Positions 35,765 to 43,184 of a DNA stretch of 64,000 nucleotides are shown piece after piece. Made by a program: the position numbers and the translations under genes. Numbering within the stretch: position 1 is the stretch's first letter; each line of letters opens with the position of its first letter. The notes under the pieces were generated by a model. It had not been told where the DNA came from and made no database searches. It saw only the letters and a list, made by a program, of their open reading frames with translations. Location of the stretch: NCBI RefSeq assembly GCF_016919005.1, contig NZ_JAFFQE010000003.1, positions 124,001 through 188,000 of the forward strand. The letters run 5' to 3'. This DNA comes from Desulfopila inferna (GTDB lineage Bacteria; Desulfobacterota; Desulfobulbia; Desulfobulbales; Desulfocapsaceae).

Positions 35765-35812
35765 TAACATTGTTACCTTTATGTATTAACTTATAAACAA
35801 TATGACCGTCAA
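35765..35812 (-). promoter_or_regulatory. Promoter and overlapping palindromic operator of the tetR-mce-scpA-meaB operon
   Basis: On the minus strand a -35 box TTGACG (35812-35807) and a -10 box TAATAC (35788-35783) are 18 bases apart. The expected start point falls at about 35776, next to the perfect palindrome TAACATTGTTA (35765-35775). A block GTACTGTA at 35745-35752 is shared with the region upstream of the decarboxylase operon. Confidence 0.6.
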
Positions 35813-35862
35813 TGGAAAAATAATTGGTATTAGTAACACTATGCTTCCTCGGCTCCATCCGG

Positions 35863-37026
35863 TCAGTTGCCGAACAATGAAAGTAAAACCCCTGCCGACA
35901 CGGCAGATCCGATAACTCCCGCTACATTGGGCCCCATGGCGTGCATCAGCAGAAAATTTGTAGGCTCTTCTTTCTGGCCCACCACCTGTGAGACTCGGGC
36001 AGCCATGGGAACCGCCGAAACACCCGCAGAGCCAATCAATGGATTTATATCAATCTTCATCACCATGTTCATCAGCTTTGCCAACAATACACCGGAGGCG
36101 GTTCCAATGGCAAAAGCGACGATGCCCAGGCTCAGAATAGCAAGCGTTTCCACCTTGAGAAACTGTTCCGCCGTCGCTGTTGCGCCAACGGTAACGCCGA
36201 GAAAGATGGTGATGATATTGATCAAGGCATTCTTTGCCGTATCTTCCAGACGTCCGACCACCCCGCACTCCCTGAAGAGATTCCCAAGCATCAGCATGCC
36301 CACCAGAGTCGCCGCCGGTGGAACGATAAGGGAAACGACAATGGTAACGATGATGGGGAAGAGGATCTTCTCTTTCTTCGACACCTCGCGCAGTTGCTCC
36401 ATCTTGATACCACGCTCTTTTTTGGTGGTCAGCAGCCGCATGATCGGCGGCTGAATAATTGGCACCAATGCCATGTAGGAATAAGCTGCAATTGCTATTG
36501 CACCCAGCAGATGAGGGGCCAGCTTCGAAGAGAGGAAAATTGCCGTCGGACCGTCCGCTCCGCCGATAATGCCGATGGATGCGGCTTCCTGCGCAGTAAA
36601 TAAACCAGAGGCTATTGCCCCCATAAAGGTGATGAATATACCGAATTGGGCCGCAGCGCCAAGCAGCAGTGATTTGGGGTTGGCTATAAGCGGACCGAAG
36701 TCGGTCATTGCCCCGACACCGAGAAAAATCAGGGGTGGAAATATTCCCAGATGATCTCCCTGGTAGAGATAATACAACAACCCTCCGGGCTCAGCGGTAT
36801 GGACTATCTTGTCGGTTATCTCGAGCACCGGCGGGGCCATCAGACCGGCAAAAGGAAGGTTTGTCAGCAGTACCCCGAAGGCAATGGGAACGAGCAGCAG
36901 GGGTTCAAATCCTTTGACGATCGCCAGATAAAGCAGCAGGCAGGAAACGCCGATCATCAGCACCGCACCGAAGGTCAAGCCATAAAATCCGGTATTTCGC
37001 AAAAATTGGAATAATGCTTCCAGCAT
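35863..37026 (-). CDS. Sodium-pumping decarboxylase beta subunit (OadB/MmdB type)
   Basis: A 387-residue membrane protein that decarboxylates carboxybiotin and exports Na+. About nine to eleven hydrophobic segments are seen. Family blocks: [17 protein letters not shown] near residue 40, [22 protein letters not shown] near 95, the re-entrant sodium-binding segment [23 protein letters not shown] near 148-170 (Asp in GGADGPT is the family's essential residue), and [16 protein letters not shown] (second motif) near 335. It is the last gene of a four-gene operon with the carboxyltransferase, OadG-like and biotin-carrier subunits. Confidence 0.93.
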   Translation of the reverse strand: MLEALFQFLRNTGFYGLTFGAVLMIGVSCLLLYLAIVKGFEPLLLVPIAFGVLLTNLPFAGLMAPPVLEITDKIVHTAEPGGLLYYLYQGDHLGIFPPLIFLGVGAMTDFGPLIANPKSLLLGAAAQFGIFITFMGAIASGLFTAQEAASIGIIGGADGPTAIFLSSKLAPHLLGAIAIAAYSYMALVPIIQPPIMRLLTTKKERGIKMEQLREVSKKEKILFPIIVTIVVSLIVPPAATLVGMLMLGNLFRECGVVGRLEDTAKNALINIITIFLGVTVGATATAEQFLKVETLAILSLGIVAFAIGTASGVLLAKLMNMVMKIDINPLIGSAGVSAVPMAARVSQVVGQKEEPTNFLLMHAMGPNVAGVIGSAVSAGVLLSLFGN

Positions 37027-37045
37027 AGCCTGTCTCCTTCTCGTT

Positions 37046-37447
37046 TTACGCCAACACCATGAGCAGATCTCCGGAATTTACGGAAGCACCCTTGGCCACT
37101 GAAATTTCCTTGACCACCCCGTCATTAGGCGCCTTAACATCATTTTCCATTTTCATAGCCTCGAGGACCAGCAGGGATTGCCCCCGCTCCACCTTATCCC
37201 CGACATTGACCAGGACATTCAGAATGGTGCCGGGCAAGGCGGCAACAATACTGCCTTGCGAATTGCCTCCCGGCTCTTTCTTCGCAACTGCTACTTTCGG
37301 CGTTTCTGCGCCGGTCTGTGGGTTATTGGCAGGAATAACCTTCCGCGGTGATGCGGCGGTTGCGCTTAGCTCATTGCCCTCTTCCGCCAGTTCCTCGATG
37401 GCAACCATGTATTCATTGCCGTTTACCAGCACACGGAATTTTCTCAT
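37046..37447 (-). CDS. Biotin carrier subunit of the decarboxylase
   Basis: A 133-residue protein with a short N-terminal domain ([20 protein letters not shown]), a flexible Pro/Ala/Lys linker (about residues 30-65) and a C-terminal biotinyl domain with acceptor Lys in VLEAMKMEN near residue 99. It shuttles the carboxyl group from the carboxyltransferase to the membrane beta subunit. The ATG at 37447 follows GGAGG by eight bases; a TTG further upstream is not needed. Confidence 0.92.
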   Translation of the reverse strand: MRKFRVLVNGNEYMVAIEELAEEGNELSATAASPRKVIPANNPQTGAETPKVAVAKKEPGGNSQGSIVAALPGTILNVLVNVGDKVERGQSLLVLEAMKMENDVKAPNDGVVKEISVAKGASVNSGDLLMVLA

Positions 37448-37467
37448 GTCGCAAACCTCCAAAAGGA

Positions 37468-37860
37468 CTACAATTTATTATTCAGCTGCTCGGCGATGCC
37501 CGCCTTTTGCCATGCAGAGGATGGCTCCTCGATTTTTTCGATATTTCTGATAATGATATTACTTACCGATGTCTTCAATTGCAGGGCGATTGCCGCAGTG
37601 ACCGCGGCGACAATCTCTTCATCATTGATCACCTCATCTTTGCTGTCTTCCCGGGGAATTACATTCGTAGCCGGAACTGGCGTCCCGGCAGTCAACCTGG
37701 CCATGACAGCTATGGCAATCTGGAGGATCACCAGAGAAATGAGAGTAATCCCCATCCCCAGAAAAGTAACGACCAACCCGGCTATCAGCTTTTCCGAGAG
37801 GGACAGCGTTTTTATAATCTCGGGGTCGGCGAATTTTGCCAGCAGCTCTACTGTATTCAT
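37468..37860 (-). CDS. OadG-like gamma/delta subunit of the decarboxylase
   Basis: A 130-residue membrane-anchored subunit. The start at MNTVELL (37860) is preferred; the longer frame up to 37995 would read through the intercistronic hairpin repeat. One helix spans about residues 24-50 (LIAGLVVTFLGMGITLISLV), then a charged linker and an Ile/Ala helix EEIVAAVTAAIALQL and a tail containing SAWQKAG. This plan is that of OadG/MmdD, which tie the carboxyltransferase and biotin carrier to the membrane pump. Five genes' worth of context supports it. Confidence 0.85.
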   Translation of the reverse strand: MNTVELLAKFADPEIIKTLSLSEKLIAGLVVTFLGMGITLISLVILQIAIAVMARLTAGTPVPATNVIPREDSKDEVINDEEIVAAVTAAIALQLKTSVSNIIIRNIEKIEEPSSAWQKAGIAEQLNNKL

Positions 37861-37875
37861 GCTTCCTCCGATACT

Positions 37876-38028
37876 GACCCAGCTAAGCTGGGAAGTTTTA
37901 GACAGTGTTTCTACAAATTTAACAAGAAACGGATCTGCTAGGTAACAATCCAGCAGAGCTGGATAAGAACCTTTAAGCAAATTATTTTCTTGCAAAAAAA
38001 CAAGAAAAGAATCTGTAAGGTTCTAAAG
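37876..38028 (-). repeat. Two tandem units of the two-hairpin repeat after the carboxyltransferase stop
   Basis: Read on the minus strand the element starts in the TAG stop of the carboxyltransferase gene: CTTTAGAACCTTACAGATT, then TTTTCTTG, a T-loop, GCAAGAAAAT and AAAGGTTCTTA, followed by CCAGCTCTGCTGG. A second, more diverged unit (37876-37946) ends with CCCAGCTTAGCTGGG. Orientation and position relative to the upstream stop are the same as at 28026-28176. It lies inside the decarboxylase operon, between the first and second cistrons. Confidence 0.8.
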
Positions 38029-39570
38029 CGGCATATTGCCGTGCTTCTTTGCCGGTCTTTTTTCCCGCTTCCCTTCCAGCATGTTGAAGGCATCTATAAC
38101 TCGCTGCCGGGTTGCCTGAGGCTCAATAACATCATCGACAAAACCCCGTTCCGCTGCTTTATAGGGCGTTGCAAATTCAGCAGCATATTCCCGAAGAATA
38201 TTTTGCCGGGTCGCCTGCTTATCCTCTGCTTGATCAATATCCCTTTTAAAGATGATATTGACCGCCCCATCAGAACCCATGACGGCAATTTCGGCTGAAG
38301 GCCAGGCAAAAACCATATCCGCCCCCAGAGACTTTGAACACATGGCGACATAAGCGCCGCCATATGCCTTCCGCGTAATCAGGGTAACCTTGGGAACTGT
38401 GGCTTCACTATAGGCATAAAGAATCTTGGCACCATGACGGATAATGCCGCCGTGCTCCTGAGTTATGCCGGGAAGAAAACCCGGGACATCGACTATGGTG
38501 AGCAGGGGTATATTAAAAGCATTACAGGTTCTGATAAACCTTGCCGCCTTATCGCCGGCATTCATATCCAGGCATCCAGCCATAACCTGCGGCTGATTGG
38601 CAACAATGCCGATTGATTTACCGTTGATTCTGGCAAAACCGGCAACCAGATTTTTGGCAAAGTAGGGCTGGTATTCAAAAAAGTCTTCGTTGTCGATAAT
38701 CGGCCTGAAGACATCATGTATGTCATATGCTTTGTTGGGACTGTCCGGTATCAAATCGTTGAGTTCTTCGATTTGCCTGTTTAAATCACCTGCCGCCTCA
38801 GTACGCCTGGCGGTTTCCATATTATTCGAGGGCAGGAATCCCAGAAGTTTACGGATAGAATCAAGACAGTGTTTGTCGCTCTCTGCAAGAAAATGTACAT
38901 TGCCGCTGGTGCTGTTGTGGGTCATGGCACCCCCAAGGTCTTCTGCGGAAACAACCTCCCCGGTTACAGTTTTAATAACCTGCGGCCCGGTGATGAACAT
39001 CTGCGATGTCTTGTCAACCATAAAGACAAAATCGGTCAGGGCGGGTGAATACACTGCACCACCGGCACAGGGGCCCATGATTGCGGAAATTTGCGGAATC
39101 ACTCCGGAATAAATGGCGTTTCTGAAAAAGAGATCTCCATAGCCCGACAGGGCATCCACTGCTTCCTGGATCCTGGCACCGCCGGAATCATTCAGTCCAA
39201 CTACGGGAGCACCGACTTTAACGGCACCATCCATTGCCTTGACGATCTTTCTGGCATGCATCTCACCAAGGGCGCCTCCAGTAATGGTGAAGTCCTGGGA
39301 GAAAGCATACACCAGCCTGCCATCCACCATGCCATAGCCGGTAACCACGGATTCACCCTCGAAATCCATTTTGTCCATGCCGAAACGAGTGCATCTGTTT
39401 TTAACAAAGGCATCCATCTCAATAAACGTTCCTTTATCAAAGAAATATTCCAGACGCTCCCGGGCTGTCATTTTGCCCTTGGCATGCTGTTTTTCGATCC
39501 TTTCCTGACCTCCGCCCTGAGAAATTTTTTCTTTCTTGCGCTTTAGTATTTCTCGTTTGTCAACGGACAT
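38023..39570 (-). CDS. mmdA: Carboxyltransferase alpha subunit of the sodium-pumping decarboxylase (MmdA type)
   Basis: A 515-residue crotonase-fold carboxyltransferase. Motifs are [43 protein letters not shown] (in pieces) near residue 122, [17 protein letters not shown] near 165, [51 protein letters not shown] (in pieces) near 355-405 and a basic tail KKHGNMPL. It transfers the carboxyl group of methylmalonyl-CoA to the biotin carrier. The start at 39570 (MSVDKREIL) follows GGAGGAG by nine bases; a further start at 39594 lacks this. It is the first gene of the operon and is paralogous to 25815-27365. Propionyl-CoA carboxylase beta is the alternative name, but the following OadG/biotin/OadB genes favour the pump. 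Confidence 0.88.
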   Translation of the reverse strand: MSVDKREILKRKKEKISQGGGQERIEKQHAKGKMTARERLEYFFDKGTFIEMDAFVKNRCTRFGMDKMDFEGESVVTGYGMVDGRLVYAFSQDFTITGGALGEMHARKIVKAMDGAVKVGAPVVGLNDSGGARIQEAVDALSGYGDLFFRNAIYSGVIPQISAIMGPCAGGAVYSPALTDFVFMVDKTSQMFITGPQVIKTVTGEVVSAEDLGGAMTHNSTSGNVHFLAESDKHCLDSIRKLLGFLPSNNMETARRTEAAGDLNRQIEELNDLIPDSPNKAYDIHDVFRPIIDNEDFFEYQPYFAKNLVAGFARINGKSIGIVANQPQVMAGCLDMNAGDKAARFIRTCNAFNIPLLTIVDVPGFLPGITQEHGGIIRHGAKILYAYSEATVPKVTLITRKAYGGAYVAMCSKSLGADMVFAWPSAEIAVMGSDGAVNIIFKRDIDQAEDKQATRQNILREYAAEFATPYKAAERGFVDDVIEPQATRQRVIDAFNMLEGKREKRPAKKHGNMPL

Positions 39571-40207
39571 ATTTTTATGCTCCTCCCCGGTCATTGTTTC
39601 ATCAAAACCTAGGCACCATATACCTGATATGCATCAAAAAGGTACTGTACATCAGATTGAATAACTGTTGTTACCAGAGTTTAAGATAATTAAAATCTGC
39701 CCAAAATATCTATAACTATTTTTCAAAGAATTACCAACACTTAACCCTTTAATCAACATACGACTCCATTGCCTACCCGCTCTCCAATAAATGCTGTTAT
39801 TAATCTTTATCAAAATCATGTAACTGTAATTATGTCATATATTAGAACTATAGTTACTTTTGTTAATAATTAGAGTAACAACGTTATCTTCTGTTTACAA
39901 TAAACCATTTTACCATGTCAAGAGAAAAAGCCTTTCCCAGAAGAAGACCAGACTGTATTTAACTATTATGAATTGAGAATATCAGTGATTTTGATACAGG
40001 AAGAGACTGGCAATACACCTGCAATGATGAGGAAAAGGGTTGTGAATAACTGCGGGCGTGATCGGAGATAAGTATTTTGCAATGTCCCGATCTGTCACCC
40101 TGTACCGGTGGGGATGAAATTTCAGACTGATATCGGAAACTAATATAAGGAGCTACAGATCAGCTGAGAATCTCAGCAGGGAAGCACACAAATCGATAAC
40201 TGCTGAT
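39571..40207. promoter_or_regulatory. Control region upstream of the decarboxylase operon
   Basis: About 640 bp without a gene. Two candidate operators lie here: TAACTGTTGTTA at 39662-39673, preceded by GTACTGTA at 39642-39649 in the same arrangement as upstream of the second tetR operon, and TAACAACGTTA at 39876-39886. AT-rich tracts around 39840-39900 probably hold the promoter. The remaining 300 bases towards the FCD regulator gene show nothing recognisable. Confidence 0.45.
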
Positions 40208-40945
40208 TCACAGTTCGGGGTTCTGACGCTTTTTCTGCTCCAGGTAACTGCTGAACCGCCGGACATGATGGATAGCGAATTGCCGTGCCTTGTCGCTTTC
40301 TCCAGCGGCGATAGACTGGACAATAAGCTGCAGGTCCTGAAAGTTCTCCTCCATTTCCACTTCACCCGCAGGTAAAAATTTGTCGTAATAGCGATGGATA
40401 TTATCATAGATGGAGTGCAGCACAAAGTTATAGAGGGGATTACCGGCAATGCGGGCGATTTCGGTATGGATCTTCTCATCCACCTGGACAAATCTGTTCC
40501 AGCCGGAAAGTCCTTCTTCACGACACCGGGCGGCTTCGTCGATGAGTTTGACCAGGGTTTGATTATCAGCAGCCATTGACCTGGAAGCAGCAAGTGCCGC
40601 AACTGCCCCCTCGATCCCTTCACGGAATTCGGCAAGATGCTGCAACGAAATCGTATGAGAGCGTATCAGCATGGCCAGGTTTTCAGCCATCAATTCAGCA
40701 CTGGCATTTTTAACATAGGTTCCTCCCTTTATGCCGGGACGAATCTCGACAAGGCTCTTCTGCTCCAGAATTTTAAGAGCCTCCTGAAGTATGCCGTTGC
40801 TGGTTTGAAACATGTCGCATAACTCTCTTGCTGACGGGAGTTTTTCTCCCGCCACGACATGACCTTCAAGAATCAGTGTCTGGATCTGCTCAGCAACATC
40901 CTGGTATATTCGATTCTGCTTCACTCTGTGAAAGAGATTTTCCAT
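40208..40945 (-). CDS. GntR-family regulator with FCD domain (paralogue 1)
   Basis: About 245 residues. The N-terminal winged helix (residues about 12-75) has the GntR pattern GEKLPSARELCDMFQTSNGILQEALKILEQKSLVEIRPGIKGGTYV (in pieces). The all-helical FCD domain (about 90-230) keeps metal-ligand candidates: Asp-x3-His in VDEKIHTEIARIAGNP, a His in SIYDNIHRYY and HH in FAIHHVRRF. Such regulators bind metabolites such as organic or amino acids. It resembles the regulator at 46455-47225 across its length. It is transcribed away from the EamA transporter gene. An upstream TTG at 40960 is an alternative start; neither start has a strong ribosome site. Confidence 0.85.
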   Translation of the reverse strand: MENLFHRVKQNRIYQDVAEQIQTLILEGHVVAGEKLPSARELCDMFQTSNGILQEALKILEQKSLVEIRPGIKGGTYVKNASAELMAENLAMLIRSHTISLQHLAEFREGIEGAVAALAASRSMAADNQTLVKLIDEAARCREEGLSGWNRFVQVDEKIHTEIARIAGNPLYNFVLHSIYDNIHRYYDKFLPAGEVEMEENFQDLQLIVQSIAAGESDKARQFAIHHVRRFSSYLEQKKRQNPEL

Positions 40946-41038
40946 AAAGCTGCTTGACAAAGATAAGTTAATTTAATAATCACAATGGCTAAAACCGTCT
41001 GTTAATGATAGATCTTCTAAAAAAAACTAGCAAGTAAA

Positions 41039-41305
41039 TCAGCCGTTTTTACCAAGATATCGTGCAGCGGTTAAAAAATGATAACCCCGTAAGATGCCAT
41101 TAAGTCGCCGAGAATCTGCGATATGCGCCGACTTCGAGAAAGCGGCGACGCGAATACCGTGCAGATGGATGAGCCCATTGTCAAAGCCTACCGTGGTGAA
41201 TAAGGTAGTCATTGTCATGCAGCCTGAAATCGCAACAGCGACCAGAAAGAATGCAAACCGCACTAAATGAAAGGACCGGCCGGCAAGGCTGATAGATATA
41301 AGCAA
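41039..41305 (-). CDS. Doubtful small lipoprotein
   Basis: An 88-codon frame overlaps the 5' region of the divergent transporter gene. It contains a hydrophobic stretch and lipobox-like VAISGC, giving a possible lipoprotein of about 74 residues from an internal GTG. However, the 3' half (VAAFSKSAHIADSRRL) coincides with a DNA repeat also found at 55366-55440, and no ribosome site is present. It may be an old gene overrun by a repeat or no gene. Confidence 0.25.
   Translation of the reverse strand: MLISISLAGRSFHLVRFAFFLVAVAISGCMTMTTLFTTVGFDNGLIHLHGIRVAAFSKSAHIADSRRLNGILRGYHFLTAARYLGKNG
41102..41145 (-). repeat. Short form of an imperfect hairpin repeat also found at 55366
   Basis: Read on the minus strand: TTTCTCGAAGTCGGCG, then TATCGCAGATTC, then TCGGCGACTT. 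These three blocks appear in the same order at 55366-55440, where an additional internal hairpin (ACCCTACGGGT) is inserted between the first two. Confidence 0.5.
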
Positions 41306-41308
41306 TCA

Positions 41309-42211
41309 ATGCAGAAACAGTCACAGGCATACCTCTTCACTGTGCTGGCGGTGCTTCTCTGGAGCACGGCGGCAACGGCCTTCAAGATAGCCCTGCAATA
41401 TGTCACTCCTTTCATCCTGCTTTTCTATTCGGCCCTTTTTTCCACCATTGCTCTGCTGGTCATCCTGACCCTGCAGGGTCAACTTGGCAAGCTTAAAAAT
41501 ATAAAGACTAAATCCTGGGTCATGGCGGCCCTTCTCGGTTTTATCAACCCCTTTCTCTACTATCTTGTCCTCTTCAAGGCCTACTCCCTTCTTCCGGGAC
41601 AAATCGCTATGTCGCTCAACTACGGCTGGCCCCTGGCCCTTACGCTGCTCTCTGTGCCCATCCTTAAACAAAGTCTCAGCCGCGTTCAGCTTCTCGCTCT
41701 TGCCGTGAGTTTCTGCGGTGCCATTGTCATTGCCACCCGGGGTGAGATGACTGCCTTTGCAGGAGTGAGTCTGGCCGGAGTGATGCTCGCCTTCACCTCT
41801 ACCGTTATCTGGGCGGTGTTCTGGCTAGTCAATGCCAGGGATGGTCTTGCTCCGGTTTTCAAACTTTTCCTGGGATTTTGCTTCGGCCTTCTCTATGCCA
41901 CACTGTTCAGTCCTCTCTTTGGCGGTCTGCATATTCCTTCAATGCAAGCCTTTCTTCCGCTTATATACATCGGTCTCTTTGAGATGGGCATCACCTTCGT
42001 CCTCTGGCTCAGCGCCCTGCAAATGAGCAGCAGCGCGGCACGGATCGGCAACCTTATCTATATTTCGCCCTTCCTCTCCCTTTTCTTCCTGTGGCTCATC
42101 ATCGGAGAAGAAATTCATCAGGCTACATTTATAGGACTCTTTCTGATCGTAGGGTCGATTATCTTACAGGAATTCTATTCCAAGCGCCGACCACCAATAA
42201 AACGCAGCTGA
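41309..42211 (+). CDS. EamA/DMT-family transporter
   Basis: A 300-residue inner-membrane protein made of two EamA repeats, ten helices in all. The first repeat opens with YLFTVLAVLLWSTAATAFKIAL and the second (from about residue 145) with SLAGVMLAFTSTVIWAVFWLVNAR; the conserved end of each repeat is seen as LNYGWPLALTLLSVPIL and ARIGNLIYISPFLSLFFLWLIIGEE. It should export or exchange small metabolites such as amino acids. A longer frame starts at 41267 but MQKQSQAYL at 41309 aligns better with the family. It lies near the HypD operon, but on the opposite strand. Confidence 0.8.
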   Translation: MQKQSQAYLFTVLAVLLWSTAATAFKIALQYVTPFILLFYSALFSTIALLVILTLQGQLGKLKNIKTKSWVMAALLGFINPFLYYLVLFKAYSLLPGQIAMSLNYGWPLALTLLSVPILKQSLSRVQLLALAVSFCGAIVIATRGEMTAFAGVSLAGVMLAFTSTVIWAVFWLVNARDGLAPVFKLFLGFCFGLLYATLFSPLFGGLHIPSMQAFLPLIYIGLFEMGITFVLWLSALQMSSSAARIGNLIYISPFLSLFFLWLIIGEEIHQATFIGLFLIVGSIILQEFYSKRRPPIKRS

Positions 42212-42271
42212 TCATGCCCGGGCTAGAAGATATTACACAAGTCCTGAGGTAGTCTTTCCAGTACAATCTGT

Positions 42272-43120
42272 TCACAGATCTTTGTCCAGCCTGATGCGCA
42301 GAAATGAAGGAAATCGGGGAATGCCGGAAAGGTAGTAACCAAAATACCTGAAGGTGATGAGCTCGCCGATGGCAGGGGGATTCTCTCGTTCTTCATCGCT
42401 GAAGCCGCTCCCAACCTTGAAGCGGATGCCGTCCGGCAATTCGACCAGCAAAGCCCCGAGTCTGCCGATATTTCGACCCTGGCCGGGCAGGTGAGCCACC
42501 ACAACCGCCTCTGCATCCTGAAAATCCTTGACCTTGAGAATTTCGCTACTGCGTCCTCCGGCATAGAGAGCATCGGGTTTTCTAACGATCAGGCCTTCAC
42601 CGCCAAGCTCTTCCACTCGCTGTAGTTCCTGCTGGAGATGCTCCTGCTGCCGCACCGGGTTCTGGGAGATCAGGAAGGCATAGGGCGAAGGATGTTCTGC
42701 AAACCATTCGCGGGCCTTTTCCAGGCGCCGCATGAACCCCCCGCTTGCTTCGGGTACATCAAAAATACCGAATTTGAGCTGCAGCCAGCCATCGTGAGCT
42801 TCATCCTTTAAAACGATCGAAATCGTTTTTTCAAAAGTTCCGCGACCGCCCCAGAGTTCTCCCTCCAGTGCAAAATCGGGCAGATCCCGGATAAATGCCG
42901 CCGGTGGGTTGAAAACCTTGCCGTTTTTCGACCATAGTCGCTCTCCATCCCAGTAGCCGCGAACTCCGTCGAGCTTTTCGCTGATCAGCCAGCCCGTGAC
43001 GTCGCGGCCTTCGGCATACACTTCGGGAAGCATCATCTCCACGGGTGCGCTGGAGGCAGCGGTGATCAGCCAAAAACTCAGCAGCAGAATAACCAGATGA
43101 ACACGGCAAGGGGCTTTCAT
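42272..43120 (-). CDS. Exported ATP-dependent DNA ligase (LigE type)
   Basis: A 282-residue minimal DNA ligase with a signal peptide (about residues 1-24, ending in ASSA). Nucleotidyl-transferase motif I with the AMP-accepting Lys is SEKLDGVRGYWDG near residue 48; motif III region is FALEGELWGGRG; motif IV is EELGGEGLIVRKPD; motif V is ILKVKDFQDAE. A small OB domain follows (LVELPDGIRFKVGSGFS, ITFRYFGY). Such ligases lack extra DNA-binding domains and are thought to act in the periplasm, perhaps on incoming DNA. GAGGG precedes the ATG. It lies 65 bases downstream of hypD and may be read from the same transcript. Confidence 0.88.
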   Translation of the reverse strand: MKAPCRVHLVILLLSFWLITAASSAPVEMMLPEVYAEGRDVTGWLISEKLDGVRGYWDGERLWSKNGKVFNPPAAFIRDLPDFALEGELWGGRGTFEKTISIVLKDEAHDGWLQLKFGIFDVPEASGGFMRRLEKAREWFAEHPSPYAFLISQNPVRQQEHLQQELQRVEELGGEGLIVRKPDALYAGGRSSEILKVKDFQDAEAVVVAHLPGQGRNIGRLGALLVELPDGIRFKVGSGFSDEERENPPAIGELITFRYFGYYLSGIPRFPSFLRIRLDKDL

Positions 43121-43184
43121 AGTTTGCTACCCTCACGGTTTTTAGAGCGGGTTAAGTTTACTTTTTCTTTTGAGAAGAAGCCTC

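Noticed and set aside
37861-37995. 45-residue N-terminal extension of the OadG-like protein
   Set aside because: The extension would be translated from the hairpin repeat DNA; the family start and first hydrophobic helix fit the ATG at 37860.
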